Part shown: positions 1 through 8,178 of the stretch, in pieces | How positions within the stretch are numbered: the first letter of the stretch is position 1 | Layout: every line of letters begins with the position of its first letter | Origin: Pseudomonadota bacterium | GTDB lineage: Bacteria; Desulfobacterota; Desulfovibrionia; Desulfovibrionales; Desulfovibrionaceae | Direction: 5' to 3' | NCBI GenBank assembly: GCA_023460395.1 | Contig: JAEWQB010000020.1 | Span: 124,001-188,000, forward strand | DNA: 64,000 bases | Translations under genes and position numbers: made by a program | Notes under the pieces: generated by a model | The model's database searches: none | What the model saw: the letters and a program-made list of their open reading frames with translations, nothing else | What the model was told of the DNA's origin: nothing

Positions 1-283
1 AGGAAGGAATCATGCCGTCGAAGTCGGTATTCACGGGAACAAACTTCACGCCCATGGCTTTGGCGAGTTCTTTGCCAAGGTCCACGTCAAAGCCGATGTA
101 GTTACCGCTTTTGTCTGTCATTTCAAAAGGCGGATAGCCTGCGTCAAATCCTACGCGCAATTCACCGCGCTTCAGAATGTCATTGATGGTCGAGGCCTTA
201 GCCAGATCAATGTCCGCAGCGGAAGCGGGCAACACGCAAGCAGCCACAAGCAGGGCAGCCACAAGCGTCTTCAAAATTTTCAT
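1..283 (-). CDS. Amino-acid-type ABC transporter substrate-binding protein (3' end missing)
   Basis: The gene runs off the left edge; only the first about 94 codons are present. The start ATG at 283 follows a GGAGG box (revcomp of tcctcc at 290-295). The product begins with a Sec signal peptide (MKILKTLVAALLVAACVLPA, then SAADIDLA), followed by text typical of the SBP_bac_3 family: LRVGFDAGYPPFEM, then GNYIGFDVDLGKELAKAMGV and VPVNTDFDGMIPS. These proteins capture polar amino acids or similar small solutes in the periplasm for an ABC importer. The substrate cannot be read from this fragment. The family assignment is firm; partner permease and ATPase genes would lie to the left, outside the window. 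Confidence 0.93.
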   Translation of the reverse strand, partial: MKILKTLVAALLVAACVLPASAADIDLAKASTINDILKRGELRVGFDAGYPPFEMTDKSGNYIGFDVDLGKELAKAMGVKFVPVNTDFDGMIPS

Positions 284-358
284 GCGGTTCTCCTCCAATT
301 TTTGTCAGCAACCGGACGAAGCATGTCCGGCCCATGGTGCCGCCCAATGTTGACGGCG

Positions 359-532
359 TTAGTACTTTCCTTCCGTGAGGACTTCCTTAATGACCATTTC
401 CCGGCGGCATTCCTCGCAACGTGGCATGGGTTCTTCCGGCACGGCGATGATCTGGGTCTTCCTGCACTTAGGACACACCACTTCGACAAACTCTCGTTTG
501 TAACGGTCACGAATGGCGCTTTCCTTGGACAC
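359..532 (-). CDS. Small zinc-ribbon protein, 57 aa
   Basis: A longer reading frame is open upstream, but the best start is GTG at 532, preceded by AAGGAG at a spacing of 7. The 57-residue product is basic at the N-terminus (SKESAIRDRYKREF) and carries a CPKC pair at about residues 20-23 and a CEEC pair at about 39-42, which together make a zinc ribbon. No further domain is present. It resembles the short conserved zinc-ribbon proteins found in Desulfovibrio-type genomes, for which I know no function. It is transcribed in the same direction as the flanking genes lptD (upstream side) and the binding-protein gene (downstream side), with more than 70 bases on either side, so it may be monocistronic. 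Confidence 0.75.
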   Translation of the reverse strand: MSKESAIRDRYKREFVEVVCPKCRKTQIIAVPEEPMPRCEECRREMVIKEVLTEGKY

Positions 533-753
533 GCACACGCTCCTTGCAGAGGGTTCCCCTTGCCGAAACACCACCCTGTCGCAGGCAAGGACAAGCAGAC
601 TTGTAGCGGCAGACGGGACGATACGCAAGACCGGATGCGCCTCGTCTGCGGGATGCATCAAAAATCAGGCGGATATAAGCACAGTAGCGGCGGGGACGTC
701 TTTAAGACTGTCCCAGCGGGTCAGATTCACCAACACGTCCACCCGATAGGTGC

Positions 754-3168
754 TTAGAAGGAGAGTCCCGGAATTTTCACAAGAAAACGCACACCTTCGT
801 CATCCGTCGTCTTGGAATACTCAAAAATAAGTTGGAAGCACTGGTGATTGTAGGTAATTTGCAGCCCTTTTTCCAAATCTTCGCCCGTTTCCATATCGGC
901 CCGGTACAAGCCTTCAAAAAGGAACGGCTGGAAGTAGGCAAGTGTCGCCGAGGTGCGCGTCATACGCAGTCTGTTCTTGCGCTGCCGCAGGTACTCATCG
1001 TACGAATCGCGAAAATCCAATCCGGTGGTGATGGAACCTATACGCGAATCAAACAAACTGACCGAATGCTCGTGCCGGGTAATGTCGCCGGAGTAAGGAG
1101 ACAAGAACGAACGCGTCCGCAAACGCAGGTACTCCAGTGGTGTGTAGGTAAGCTCCGCCTCAATGTCTGTAAGGGGACGCCGCCGGTATTCGTCAAGGGC
1201 TTCAGTCCGGTCCGCCTCCCGCAGGTTATAGCCCTGCTCCAGCCGGAACCGTATCCATTCGCCATAGCGTTCGCGCATCACAGGCTCCGGCCCGTCTTCA
1301 CCTTCTACCTTGGTCACCTTTCCGGTTTTCCGCGCCAGAACATTCACCAGCGAAAACCGCAGCTCATTTTCCGGGTCCACCCGGTCTTCCCGGTCATAGT
1401 ACGGATTGTCGTCCTGTTCTTCATTACTAACAACGGCATACGAAAGCGTGGGCTGCACGCTGTGGCGCAGGGCTAACAGTTGCTGCTCGCCCACATTGTC
1501 ATCGGAAGCCGCGAACGAGCCGTCCGCGTTCAAATCAAAATTCCGCGCCACTTCTGTAAAAGCGGAAATGCTGAAATCGGGAAGGGAACGGGAAGTGCCC
1601 CGGTCATCACCGGAACTCCCGCGCAGCGGCTCTTCCCGTTCGGTCATGTACTGCGTGTACCGCCACCCCGCCGTGGTGATAACGGTGCCGTAGTCACTTA
1701 CCAGCGGCACGCTCAAGCTTGGGTGCATGTCGAAACGGGAGCCGTAAGTTCCTTTATTCCGATAAAAATTCACAGCTTGTAGAGTAGCTTCAATGTCCAC
1801 GGGAAGAGAAGAAGCCTCTACCGCGCCCACAGGCAACGCTCCCTTATACAGGTACATATCCATCTGGGGCAGACGTTGCAGAGTGGTATCTTCGCTACTG
1901 GTCAGGTTGCCGTGACCAATGTCGGGGTTCTGCTCATATCGGGAACTTAAGGCAAGACCGACCCGGTCCCAGTCGCGGGTGAGCTGCACTTCGTTTTCGC
2001 GGTTCTCGTCTATTTCCTGAAGATCCCGCCCAAACAGGTCTTCCAAAGTATCGCGGGTGCGCGAAAATCCGCCCGTGCCCTGCTTAAATTCCCGCAGATA
2101 GTTTTGGTCCGAAACGTAGTCCACCGTGGCCCGCAGTTTCCAGCGAGGATCGCCCAGCACGCCGTCATACATACCGCGCAGCCAGTAGCGTTCGTGATTC
2201 GTGCGCACAAGGCCGTCCCGGCGCAGACTGCTGTCTTCATCCGCTTCGGTGCGGTCTATTTTTTTGTCCCACAGATAATCGGCGCGCCACCAGCTTTTAG
2301 AGGCGCTATCGGTCTGGCTCCGGTATTCCACGCCGTGCATGAGGCCACGCTTTTCAAACCACTGTTCTGTTAGCGTCATGTCGCGGGAATCATCAATAGC
2401 CCAGTAAAACGGCTGGCTGTACCATGTGCCCATCTTCCGGGAACGCCCGAATTCGGGAAACAGCAACCCTGTTTGCCGCTTGACCTTCACGGGTACAACC
2501 ATAAGCGGCATATACGCGACATTGGTATCTTTCACCGCAAAAGACGTGTGCCAAAGCTCCGCATAGCCGTCCAATTCCAGCTTGGCTTCTTTTGCGAACA
2601 GCGACCACGCGGGCACATCTCCGTCGCACACGGTGATTTTGGCATTGTGAAACGAGTAGGTGTCGCCCCAGTGCTTATCCACCCGTTCGCCGGCAAGGTA
2701 CATATGCGGCCCTTCCACAAAGACCCGACCATTTTTCAGCCAGCCGATGCGGTTGCCCAGATCAAATTCCGCTTCTTCCGCTTCCAGCACGTCCGATCCC
2801 ATCTTGGCCTGCACATTCCCGCGCAAAAACACCCAGTTTGTCGCGGCGTAGTAGCGCATGAAATCGGCTTTCAGGTAGTCGTTCCCCTGCCGCAGCACCA
2901 CATTTCCCTCCCCTTCCAGCACCTTGCTGGTGTTAAGGGAAGTGAGCTTGTCAGCAGTGAGATTCCATGTAACGGATTCTTCGTTTTCGTTGGTCATATG
3001 TAGGTCTGCCGCTATTGCGCACCATGCGGTGAACACTATCCAGAGAACGGTAATCGGCAGAACTCGCACGAAAAAAGCCACCACCGAAGCGGCGGAAGGC
3101 TTTATATGCGGAAGAAAAAATAGCCTACGATGCTGTTGATTTGCGGTATTCAACTCTGTATGAAGCAT
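754..3168 (-). CDS. lptD: LPS-assembly outer-membrane protein LptD
   Basis: LptD forms the outer-membrane barrel that inserts lipopolysaccharide into the outer leaflet, receiving it from the LptA bridge. The frame is open to a TTG/ATG further up, but ATG at 3168 with an AAAGGG box is preferred and gives 804 aa. An N-terminal hydrophobic stretch (ITVLWIVFTAWCAIA) ending before ADL is the signal peptide. Next comes an OstA/LptA-like beta-jellyroll part (LTADKLTSLNTSKVLEGEGN, YLKADFMRYY, VFLRGNVQA), then the LptD barrel with the signature stretch MPLMVVPVKVKRQTGLLFPE and many aromatic, alternating beta strands to the final LSF. The terminal Phe fits BAM-dependent outer-membrane insertion. It is divergent from alr; the 124-base gap between them should hold both promoters. 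Confidence 0.93.
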   Translation of the reverse strand: MLHTELNTANQQHRRLFFLPHIKPSAASVVAFFVRVLPITVLWIVFTAWCAIAADLHMTNENEESVTWNLTADKLTSLNTSKVLEGEGNVVLRQGNDYLKADFMRYYAATNWVFLRGNVQAKMGSDVLEAEEAEFDLGNRIGWLKNGRVFVEGPHMYLAGERVDKHWGDTYSFHNAKITVCDGDVPAWSLFAKEAKLELDGYAELWHTSFAVKDTNVAYMPLMVVPVKVKRQTGLLFPEFGRSRKMGTWYSQPFYWAIDDSRDMTLTEQWFEKRGLMHGVEYRSQTDSASKSWWRADYLWDKKIDRTEADEDSSLRRDGLVRTNHERYWLRGMYDGVLGDPRWKLRATVDYVSDQNYLREFKQGTGGFSRTRDTLEDLFGRDLQEIDENRENEVQLTRDWDRVGLALSSRYEQNPDIGHGNLTSSEDTTLQRLPQMDMYLYKGALPVGAVEASSLPVDIEATLQAVNFYRNKGTYGSRFDMHPSLSVPLVSDYGTVITTAGWRYTQYMTEREEPLRGSSGDDRGTSRSLPDFSISAFTEVARNFDLNADGSFAASDDNVGEQQLLALRHSVQPTLSYAVVSNEEQDDNPYYDREDRVDPENELRFSLVNVLARKTGKVTKVEGEDGPEPVMRERYGEWIRFRLEQGYNLREADRTEALDEYRRRPLTDIEAELTYTPLEYLRLRTRSFLSPYSGDITRHEHSVSLFDSRIGSITTGLDFRDSYDEYLRQRKNRLRMTRTSATLAYFQPFLFEGLYRADMETGEDLEKGLQITYNHQCFQLIFEYSKTTDDEGVRFLVKIPGLSF

Positions 3169-3292
3169 GCGTACCCTTTTGTATCGTCGTTCATAGCACA
3201 GGTTACGCCGCAGGGAAAGCTCTGAAATGCCATGCCATTCGGTTTTGGCGGCATCCACCCCGCTCCGACGTTGCCCAATCTAAGGAGCAAGT

Positions 3293-4417
3293 ATGTCCAT
3301 ATCCTATAATAAACTTTCGGTCCGGGTGCACCTTAACCGTATTCGCGACAACTACACGCGCATTCGTTCCATGGCGGACAATCCCGCCGCGGTGGTCAAG
3401 TCCGATGCTTACGGGCACGGGCTTATCCCCGTAGCACACGTGTTGGAACAAGCCGGTGCGACGACCATGGCGGTGGGCACGGTGGGTGAAGCGGTGCAAC
3501 TGCGCGAATCCGGCTTTGCGGGACGCGTTCTCGCTCTGCTCGGTGCCGCCGATTCGGCGGAGGCCATACTGTGCCGCGAGTACCGAATTATCCCGTTTGT
3601 CATTTCACTGGACCATCTGAACATGCTGTCCGCGGTAGGAAGCGAGCACTCTCCGCTGCCAGTGGCTCTCAAGTTTGATACCGGCATGGCCCGGCTCGGA
3701 TTTTCCGAAACATCCCTACCGGAACTGCTGGCGGCCCTGCCCGGCCTACGGGGCATCCGCCCGGTTATCGCCGCATCACACCTTGCCGTCGCTGACGAGG
3801 CGGACGGTGACGCCTTCACGATGACCCAGCACGCCACATTTTTGCGCATTATCACCGCGCTGCGCCAAGCCGGACATTCAGTGGAAGCCTCTCTCGCCAA
3901 CTCCGCGGCTGTTCTTGCGTATCCCCAAACGCACCACGAGCTGCAACGCCCCGGCATTGTGCTCTACGGTGCCAACCCACTGCGGGGAACGGACAAAGAG
4001 CCACTGGGCGCCGGACTTTCCCCCGCCATGGACGTCAGCACCCCCGTATTGCAGGTGCATCCGCTGCCCCAAAATGTCAGCGTCAGCTATGGTCGCACCT
4101 TTGTCGCCCCCCGCGATATGCGCGTAGCCATTGTAGCCGTGGGGTACGCCGACGCGTGGAGCCGTGGCCTTTCCAACAAAGGTGCCGTGCTGTTGCATGG
4201 TCGCCGCGCCCCTGTGCTCGGTCGCGTATGCATGCAGATGACCGCCGTGGATGTGACGGACATCCCCGCTGTGACCACCGGGGATACCGCGTGGCTGCTG
4301 GGAGGTCCGGGCGAAGCCCCCATTACCCCGGAAGAGCTGGCAACGCAGTGGGGCACCATTACATATGAAGTATTTTGCCTGCTGGGGCTTAACCCCCGCA
4401 CCTATACCAACGAGTAG
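3293..4417 (+). CDS. alr: Alanine racemase (PLP-dependent)
   Basis: The enzyme interconverts L- and D-alanine, supplying D-alanine for peptidoglycan. The 374-aa length is normal for the family. The PLP lysine is K36 in AVVKSDAYGHG, the N-terminal barrel signature. The second catalytic residue, the C-terminal domain tyrosine, is seen at about Y266 in VSYGRTFVAP. The C-terminal beta domain contains RVCMQMTAVDVTD, also typical. The start ATG follows AAGGAG at a spacing of 6. It is divergent from lptD, another envelope gene, and is followed by about 215 bases before rpsF. Confidence 0.97.
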   Translation: MSISYNKLSVRVHLNRIRDNYTRIRSMADNPAAVVKSDAYGHGLIPVAHVLEQAGATTMAVGTVGEAVQLRESGFAGRVLALLGAADSAEAILCREYRIIPFVISLDHLNMLSAVGSEHSPLPVALKFDTGMARLGFSETSLPELLAALPGLRGIRPVIAASHLAVADEADGDAFTMTQHATFLRIITALRQAGHSVEASLANSAAVLAYPQTHHELQRPGIVLYGANPLRGTDKEPLGAGLSPAMDVSTPVLQVHPLPQNVSVSYGRTFVAPRDMRVAIVAVGYADAWSRGLSNKGAVLLHGRRAPVLGRVCMQMTAVDVTDIPAVTTGDTAWLLGGPGEAPITPEELATQWGTITYEVFCLLGLNPRTYTNE

Positions 4418-4540
4418 CCGGAAAAACTCCGCCCGTCCGGTGAGTAAAAACAGATCAACCGGCAGCCTGCTCATGACAAACCAGCACGCTCATGCTATGC
4501 AGCCGGGAACAAAGTCGGCAAAACCCGCGCCGCTTTTTCG

Positions 4541-4569
4541 TTGACAGGCCAAACCCTTTTCGTTAACCA
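4541..4569 (+). promoter_or_regulatory. Candidate sigma70 promoter for rpsF operon
   Basis: A perfect -35 hexamer TTGACA at 4541-4546 is followed after 17 bases by TAACCA, a weak -10. It lies about 65 bases upstream of the rpsF start, in the 215-base gap after alr. This is a visual match only. Confidence 0.35.
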
Positions 4570-4632
4570 ACTTCGTTCCGCCTTGCTCGCCTTTGTTAGA
4601 GGCGGGCCAAGAGACCACAAGGAGATACAGGA

Positions 4633-4956
4633 ATGAGAAAGTTTGAAACGCTGCTGCTCCTTTCCCCGGAGCTTGCTGCTGATGCCCGCGACGCGGTCAT
4701 TGCCACTTTGGCTGGCGTTGTCGAGCGTGTTGAAGGCAACATGCTGACCATGGATCACTGGGGCATGCGTGACCTCGCCTACCCTGTGCAGAAGCACATG
4801 CGCGGCTACTACGTGCGTTTTGAGTACGTTATGCCCGCTACCGGGGTTGCCGAACTGGAGCGCATCATCCGCATCACGGATGGCATTTACAAGTTCGTTA
4901 CCGTTAAGCTGGACGACTGCGTTGAGCCAGTCGCAGCGGTAGAGGAGGTTGCATAA
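4633..4956 (+). CDS. rpsF: 30S ribosomal protein S6
   Basis: S6 binds the central domain of 16S rRNA together with S18 in the small subunit platform. The 107-aa product has the family pattern [14 protein letters not shown] at the start and [19 protein letters not shown] in the middle. An AAGGAG box at 4619-4624 precedes the ATG. It is the first gene of the run rpsF-rpsR-rplI-dnaB, and only one base separates its stop from the rpsR start, implying translational coupling. No ssb gene lies between rpsF and rpsR, unlike the E. coli/Bacillus arrangement with priB or ssb. Confidence 0.98.
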   Translation: MRKFETLLLLSPELAADARDAVIATLAGVVERVEGNMLTMDHWGMRDLAYPVQKHMRGYYVRFEYVMPATGVAELERIIRITDGIYKFVTVKLDDCVEPVAAVEEVA

Positions 4957-4957
4957 C

Positions 4958-5221
4958 ATGGCTTTTAAGAGACGTTTCACCCCCCGCAGAAAATTCTGCC
5001 GTTTCTGCGCCGATGCCGACCTGCCCCTGAACTATAAGCGTCCCGACATCCTGCGCGACTTCGTGACTGAACGCGGCAAGATCATTGCCCGCCGCATCAC
5101 TGGCACGTGTTCGCACCACCAGCGGCTGCTCACCACGGAAATCAAGCGCGCCCGTCAGATGGCTCTGCTCATCTTCACCTCGACTCACGCCAGTGACGTC
5201 AAGAAAAAGAGCAACCTGTAG
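4958..5221 (+). CDS. rpsR: 30S ribosomal protein S18
   Basis: S18 pairs with S6 on 16S rRNA. The chosen ATG at 4958 gives [20 protein letters not shown], 87 aa, and follows GAGGAGG located inside the last codons of rpsF. The core [20 protein letters not shown] and [19 protein letters not shown] is diagnostic. Cysteines CRFC near residues 14-17 with C/H in TCSHH form the zinc-binding set of the zinc-containing (C+) S18 paralogue type. A few codons upstream (MHN) are also open but lack a ribosome site. Confidence 0.98.
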   Translation: MAFKRRFTPRRKFCRFCADADLPLNYKRPDILRDFVTERGKIIARRITGTCSHHQRLLTTEIKRARQMALLIFTSTHASDVKKKSNL

Positions 5222-5233
5222 GAGGAGCGTGAA

Positions 5234-5755
5234 ATGAAAGTTATTCTCCGTGCCGATGTTGAGAACTTGGGTGTTCTCGGAGACATCGTTGTTGTGAAGC
5301 CCGGTTACGGCCGCAACTATCTGCTCCCCAACGGGCTGGCTATGGCTGCTACCGCTGGCAACATGAAAGCTTTCGAGCTGGAGCGCAAAAAGCTCCACGA
5401 CCAGATGGAAGCCGTGCGCGGTGCCGCGCAGGATATGGCTGGTAAGCTGGCGAAGGTTGCTGTGGAACTGCAAGTTCGTGTTGGCGAAAATGACAAGCTG
5501 TACGGCTCTGTCACCGCCGCCAACATTGCGGATGAACTGGCTACGCAGGGTATTGAGGTGGACCGCCGCCGCATCCTGCTCGAAGCCCCCATCCGTGTTC
5601 TGGGCGAATACCCTGTGCGCGTGCGTCTGCACGCGGGCGTAATCGCAGAAGTCCTCGTCAAAGTGTCGCCAGAAGGCCGCATAGAAGAGGAAGAAATCAT
5701 CATCACGGAAACCACTGTGGAAGACGATGTCACCGCAGAGGAAGCCGCAGAATAG
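5234..5755 (+). CDS. rplI: 50S ribosomal protein L9
   Basis: L9 binds 23S rRNA near the L1 stalk and helps maintain reading-frame fidelity. The product is 173 aa, slightly longer than the usual about 150 because of an acidic tail rich in Glu (GRIEEEEIIITETTVEDDVTAEEAAE read in part). The N-terminal domain MKVILRADVENLGVLGDIV and VKPGYGRNYLLPNGLA are diagnostic, followed by the connecting helix and the C-terminal domain (LYGSVTAANIADEL). AGGAGG precedes the start. Its last codons overlap the upstream extension of the dnaB frame. Confidence 0.98.
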   Translation: MKVILRADVENLGVLGDIVVVKPGYGRNYLLPNGLAMAATAGNMKAFELERKKLHDQMEAVRGAAQDMAGKLAKVAVELQVRVGENDKLYGSVTAANIADELATQGIEVDRRRILLEAPIRVLGEYPVRVRLHAGVIAEVLVKVSPEGRIEEEEIIITETTVEDDVTAEEAAE

Positions 5756-5764
5756 TGTCCCGGA

Positions 5765-5796
5765 CCATGTCTCCGCCCCTTGGGGCGGAGACATGG
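5765..5796. promoter_or_regulatory. 15-bp perfect inverted repeat covering the dnaB start
   Basis: The arms 5765-5779 (CCATGTCTCCGCCCC) and 5782-5796 (GGGGCGGAGACATGG) are exactly complementary with a TT loop. The right arm contains both the GGCGGAG ribosome-site candidate and the ATG at 5793 that best starts dnaB. There is no T-run, so it is not a classical terminator. In mRNA it would bury the dnaB start in a very stable hairpin. Confidence 0.85.
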
Positions 5797-7190
5797 ATTA
5801 TGCCGAGGGCTCCAACCAGCTCTCGGACGATATGTTGCGCAATGTGCCCCCGCACAGCATGGAAGCCGAACAGGCCGTGCTGGGCGGTATTTTTTTGCGC
5901 TCCGACGCGCTCTACACCCTTGTTGATATTATCAACGAGGACGATTTTTACGCTCCCGCCCACCGTACGCTTTTCGCAGCCATCATGGAACTGCACCGCC
6001 AGAACAAGGCCATTGACCTGCTTACTGTCGGGCAATACCTTAAAGACAAAAGCCAACTGGAGCATGTAGGCGGCGCGGTCTATCTGGGTGAACTCGCCAA
6101 TTCCGTTATCAGCGCGGCGAACGCGGAACACTACGCCACCATCGTACGCGACAAGTCACTCCAGCGCAGTCTCATTACTTCCTGCTCGCAGATTATCAGC
6201 AAATGCTACGACCAATCCTTGGAAGTGGACGCCCTGCTGGATGAATCCGAACAGGCCGTGTTTTCCATTTCAGAACGGACGGCGGGACAGGCGTTTGTGG
6301 ACTCCAAAACGCTGGTGGGACGCGTTTTTGAGGAACTGGAAAAGCGCATAGACAGCAAAAACCTTGTCACCGGCGTAACCACGGGATTCTATTCTGTGGA
6401 CAGGATGACGGCGGGTATGCAGCCTTCCGACCTCGTTATCGTCGCAGCGCGCCCTTCCATGGGGAAAACCGCGTTTACGCTCAATCTTGCGACCAACGCG
6501 GCCCTGCAAGGTGGCGTTCCCGTAGTGTTCTACTCGCTGGAAATGGGAATGGAGCAGCTCATGTCGCGCATGCTCGCAGCCGTAGGCGGCGTGGAACTAA
6601 GCAAAATGCGCACCGGGCGCGGTATTACCGACGAAGACTGGCAACGCCTGCACTGGGCTGCGGATGTGCTGGGCAACGCCCCCATTTACATTGACGACAC
6701 CCCTTCCCTGTCCACACTGGACCTGCGCGCACGTACCCGACGGTTGAAAGCCAGCAAGAACATCGGACTTGTCGTGGTGGACTATCTTCAGCTTATGCGC
6801 TCCAGCCGAAAAACGGACTCGCGGGAATTAGAAATTTCTGACATTTCGCGAAACCTCAAGGCGCTTGCCAAAGAACTAAGCATCCCGGTTATCGCGCTTT
6901 CCCAGTTGAACCGAAAGGTGGAAGAACGCGCCGATAAGCGCCCCATGCTCTCCGACCTGCGCGAATCCGGCGCTATCGAGCAGGATGCGGACGTCATCAT
7001 GTTCATCTACCGCGACGCGGTGTACAACAAAAATGAAGACCGCAGCCTCATCCACTCCGCTGAAATCATCATCGGCAAGCAGCGTAACGGTGCGGTGGGC
7101 TCCTGCCCGCTACAGTACAACGGGCAATTCACGCGCTTTGAAAACCCCACTGACCTATATCCCTCAGAAGCGATACCCGACTCCATGTAA
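5793..7190 (+). CDS. dnaB: Replicative DNA helicase DnaB
   Basis: DnaB is the hexameric 5'-3' helicase that unwinds DNA at the fork and recruits primase. The product is 465 aa from the ATG at 5793 (22 more codons are open upstream, to 5727, inside rplI). The N-terminal domain shows PPHSMEAEQAVLGGIF; the RecA-like domain has Walker A ARPSMGKTAF at about residue 219, Walker B VVVDYLQLM, the H3/H4 region SQLNRKVEERADKRPMLSDL and ESGAIEQDADVI. It sits directly behind rplI as in many bacteria. The start choice is uncertain because the ATG lies in the right arm of a 15-bp hairpin; no intein is present. Confidence 0.96.
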   Translation: MDYAEGSNQLSDDMLRNVPPHSMEAEQAVLGGIFLRSDALYTLVDIINEDDFYAPAHRTLFAAIMELHRQNKAIDLLTVGQYLKDKSQLEHVGGAVYLGELANSVISAANAEHYATIVRDKSLQRSLITSCSQIISKCYDQSLEVDALLDESEQAVFSISERTAGQAFVDSKTLVGRVFEELEKRIDSKNLVTGVTTGFYSVDRMTAGMQPSDLVIVAARPSMGKTAFTLNLATNAALQGGVPVVFYSLEMGMEQLMSRMLAAVGGVELSKMRTGRGITDEDWQRLHWAADVLGNAPIYIDDTPSLSTLDLRARTRRLKASKNIGLVVVDYLQLMRSSRKTDSRELEISDISRNLKALAKELSIPVIALSQLNRKVEERADKRPMLSDLRESGAIEQDADVIMFIYRDAVYNKNEDRSLIHSAEIIIGKQRNGAVGSCPLQYNGQFTRFENPTDLYPSEAIPDSM

Positions 7191-7203
7191 CGACCGTTCT
7201 CCG

Positions 7204-7248
7204 GCAGACGCAAAAAAACGCCCCCGGAGTCCCGAAGGCGTTGTCTGC
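7204..7248. terminator. Bidirectional hairpin between dnaB and the 7276 gene
   Basis: AACGCC at 7217-7222 pairs with GGCGTT at 7237-7242, and outside it GCAGAC 7204-7209 pairs with GTCTGC 7243-7248. An A7 run at 7212-7218 becomes a U-tract on the minus strand, so it best terminates the leftward gene at 7276-7626; dnaB converges on it. Confidence 0.6.
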
Positions 7249-7275
7249 GTTTCCGAATCCGCTGCTATTATTGAC

Positions 7276-7626
7276 CTAATGACAACCGCAGCCGCAGCCC
7301 TCACCATGCCCGTGCCCACCACACTCGGAAGATTCCTCTTCGTCCAGAAGCAGAGCCAGCGGCATGAACGGTCCTAACGGAATAAGATCGAAATCAATCA
7401 TTTTGGCCTTCACCAAAGGAAGCGTATCCACCATCTTGCGGGCTTCTTCAAGGCTCGCGGCCTCCAGCACAAGCACTGTGCCGGAACGGTCCTGCCGAAA
7501 GTATATCTCGCGCACCACATCCGCCAGATACAACTTCACAGTCTGATCCACCTCTTTCATGAAACTGGCCTTAATCCCCTCGGCAGTGGCGCTTTCCAGC
7601 ACCTTATCCAGCGCAAGTATCTTCAT
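7276..7626 (-). CDS. Dimeric alpha-beta barrel protein (YCII/muconolactone-isomerase-like) with Cys/His-rich tail
   Basis: The 116-aa product has the compact beta-alpha-beta pattern of the dimeric ferredoxin-like barrel superfamily: MKILALDKVLESATAEGIKA, a strand TVLVLEAASLEEARKMVDTL and a final strand AKMIDFDLIPLGPF, which resembles muconolactone isomerase and YCII-like proteins. What is unusual is the last 16 residues, with four Cys and four His among Gly (CGGHGHGEGCGCGCH), a probable metal-binding tail. The enzyme core may be catalytic or only structural; no substrate can be assigned. AGGAG precedes the ATG at 7626. It is followed upstream by another member of the same fold (7660-7953), 33 bases away, so the two likely form an operon. 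Confidence 0.75.
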   Translation of the reverse strand: MKILALDKVLESATAEGIKASFMKEVDQTVKLYLADVVREIYFRQDRSGTVLVLEAASLEEARKMVDTLPLVKAKMIDFDLIPLGPFMPLALLLDEEESSECGGHGHGEGCGCGCH

Positions 7627-7659
7627 CCTTTTCTCCTTATCTGTGCAGCGAACGCAGGC

Positions 7660-7953
7660 TTACAATTTCCGCCAAATCGCCACTTCGGTTTCACGAGCCA
7701 GCAAAGGGGAAACCTTCGCTTGGAATGCCTTCAGGTGCGGTTGCTGCAAATGCGCATCCAGATGATCTTTCGAGGCCCACTCCTCGGCGAACAAAAACCT
7801 GTTGGAATCCGTGGCGCAAACGTGCGGTTCGTACTCAATGCAGCCCTCTTCCCGGCGGGTCATGCCGGCGACTTCCGCCATGGCGTCGCGAATAGCTTCG
7901 CCTTTGCCGGGCAAGCCCATAAGAACGGCGGTTACGCGAATATGTGCGGACAT
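7660..7953 (-). CDS. Antibiotic biosynthesis monooxygenase (ABM) domain protein, YgiN-like
   Basis: This 97-aa protein matches the ABM family: IRVTAVLMGLPGKGEAIRDA, then EEGCIEYEPHV and FLFAEEWASKDHLDAHLQQPHLKAF. Such cofactor-free proteins include YgiN (quinol monooxygenase) and heme-degrading IsdG relatives; the heme-site Asn/Trp pair is not evident, so a quinone/quinol or reactive-electrophile role is more likely. An AAGGAG box precedes the ATG. It is divergent from the HxlR-type regulator at 8179 across a 225-base gap. HxlR regulators frequently control neighbouring oxidoreductases in response to aldehydes, quinones or redox stress, so joint regulation is a reasonable inference. Confidence 0.85.
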   Translation of the reverse strand: MSAHIRVTAVLMGLPGKGEAIRDAMAEVAGMTRREEGCIEYEPHVCATDSNRFLFAEEWASKDHLDAHLQQPHLKAFQAKVSPLLARETEVAIWRKL

Positions 7954-8178
7954 ATCATCTCCTTATCAATCTCAGCAGTGGCAAGGCACACTATGCCCCG
8001 CCCCATGGGTTTACACCACAAGTCTCCGCGCACCGCAAGGGGCACCTGTCTCCGGGCCGGAATCCATACGATATGTACCCCCTTGAAGGATACCGTGGAG
8101 TGCGCTAGTCTTCCCCCGGAACACATTCATATTACGCACGCCGCCGAACATCTGGTCCGGTGACGCCCGGAGGATATC

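Noticed and set aside
832..1476. Long rightward frame opposite lptD
   Set aside because: It is antisense to the lptD barrel region; no family resemblance and high His/Arg content typical of a shadow frame.
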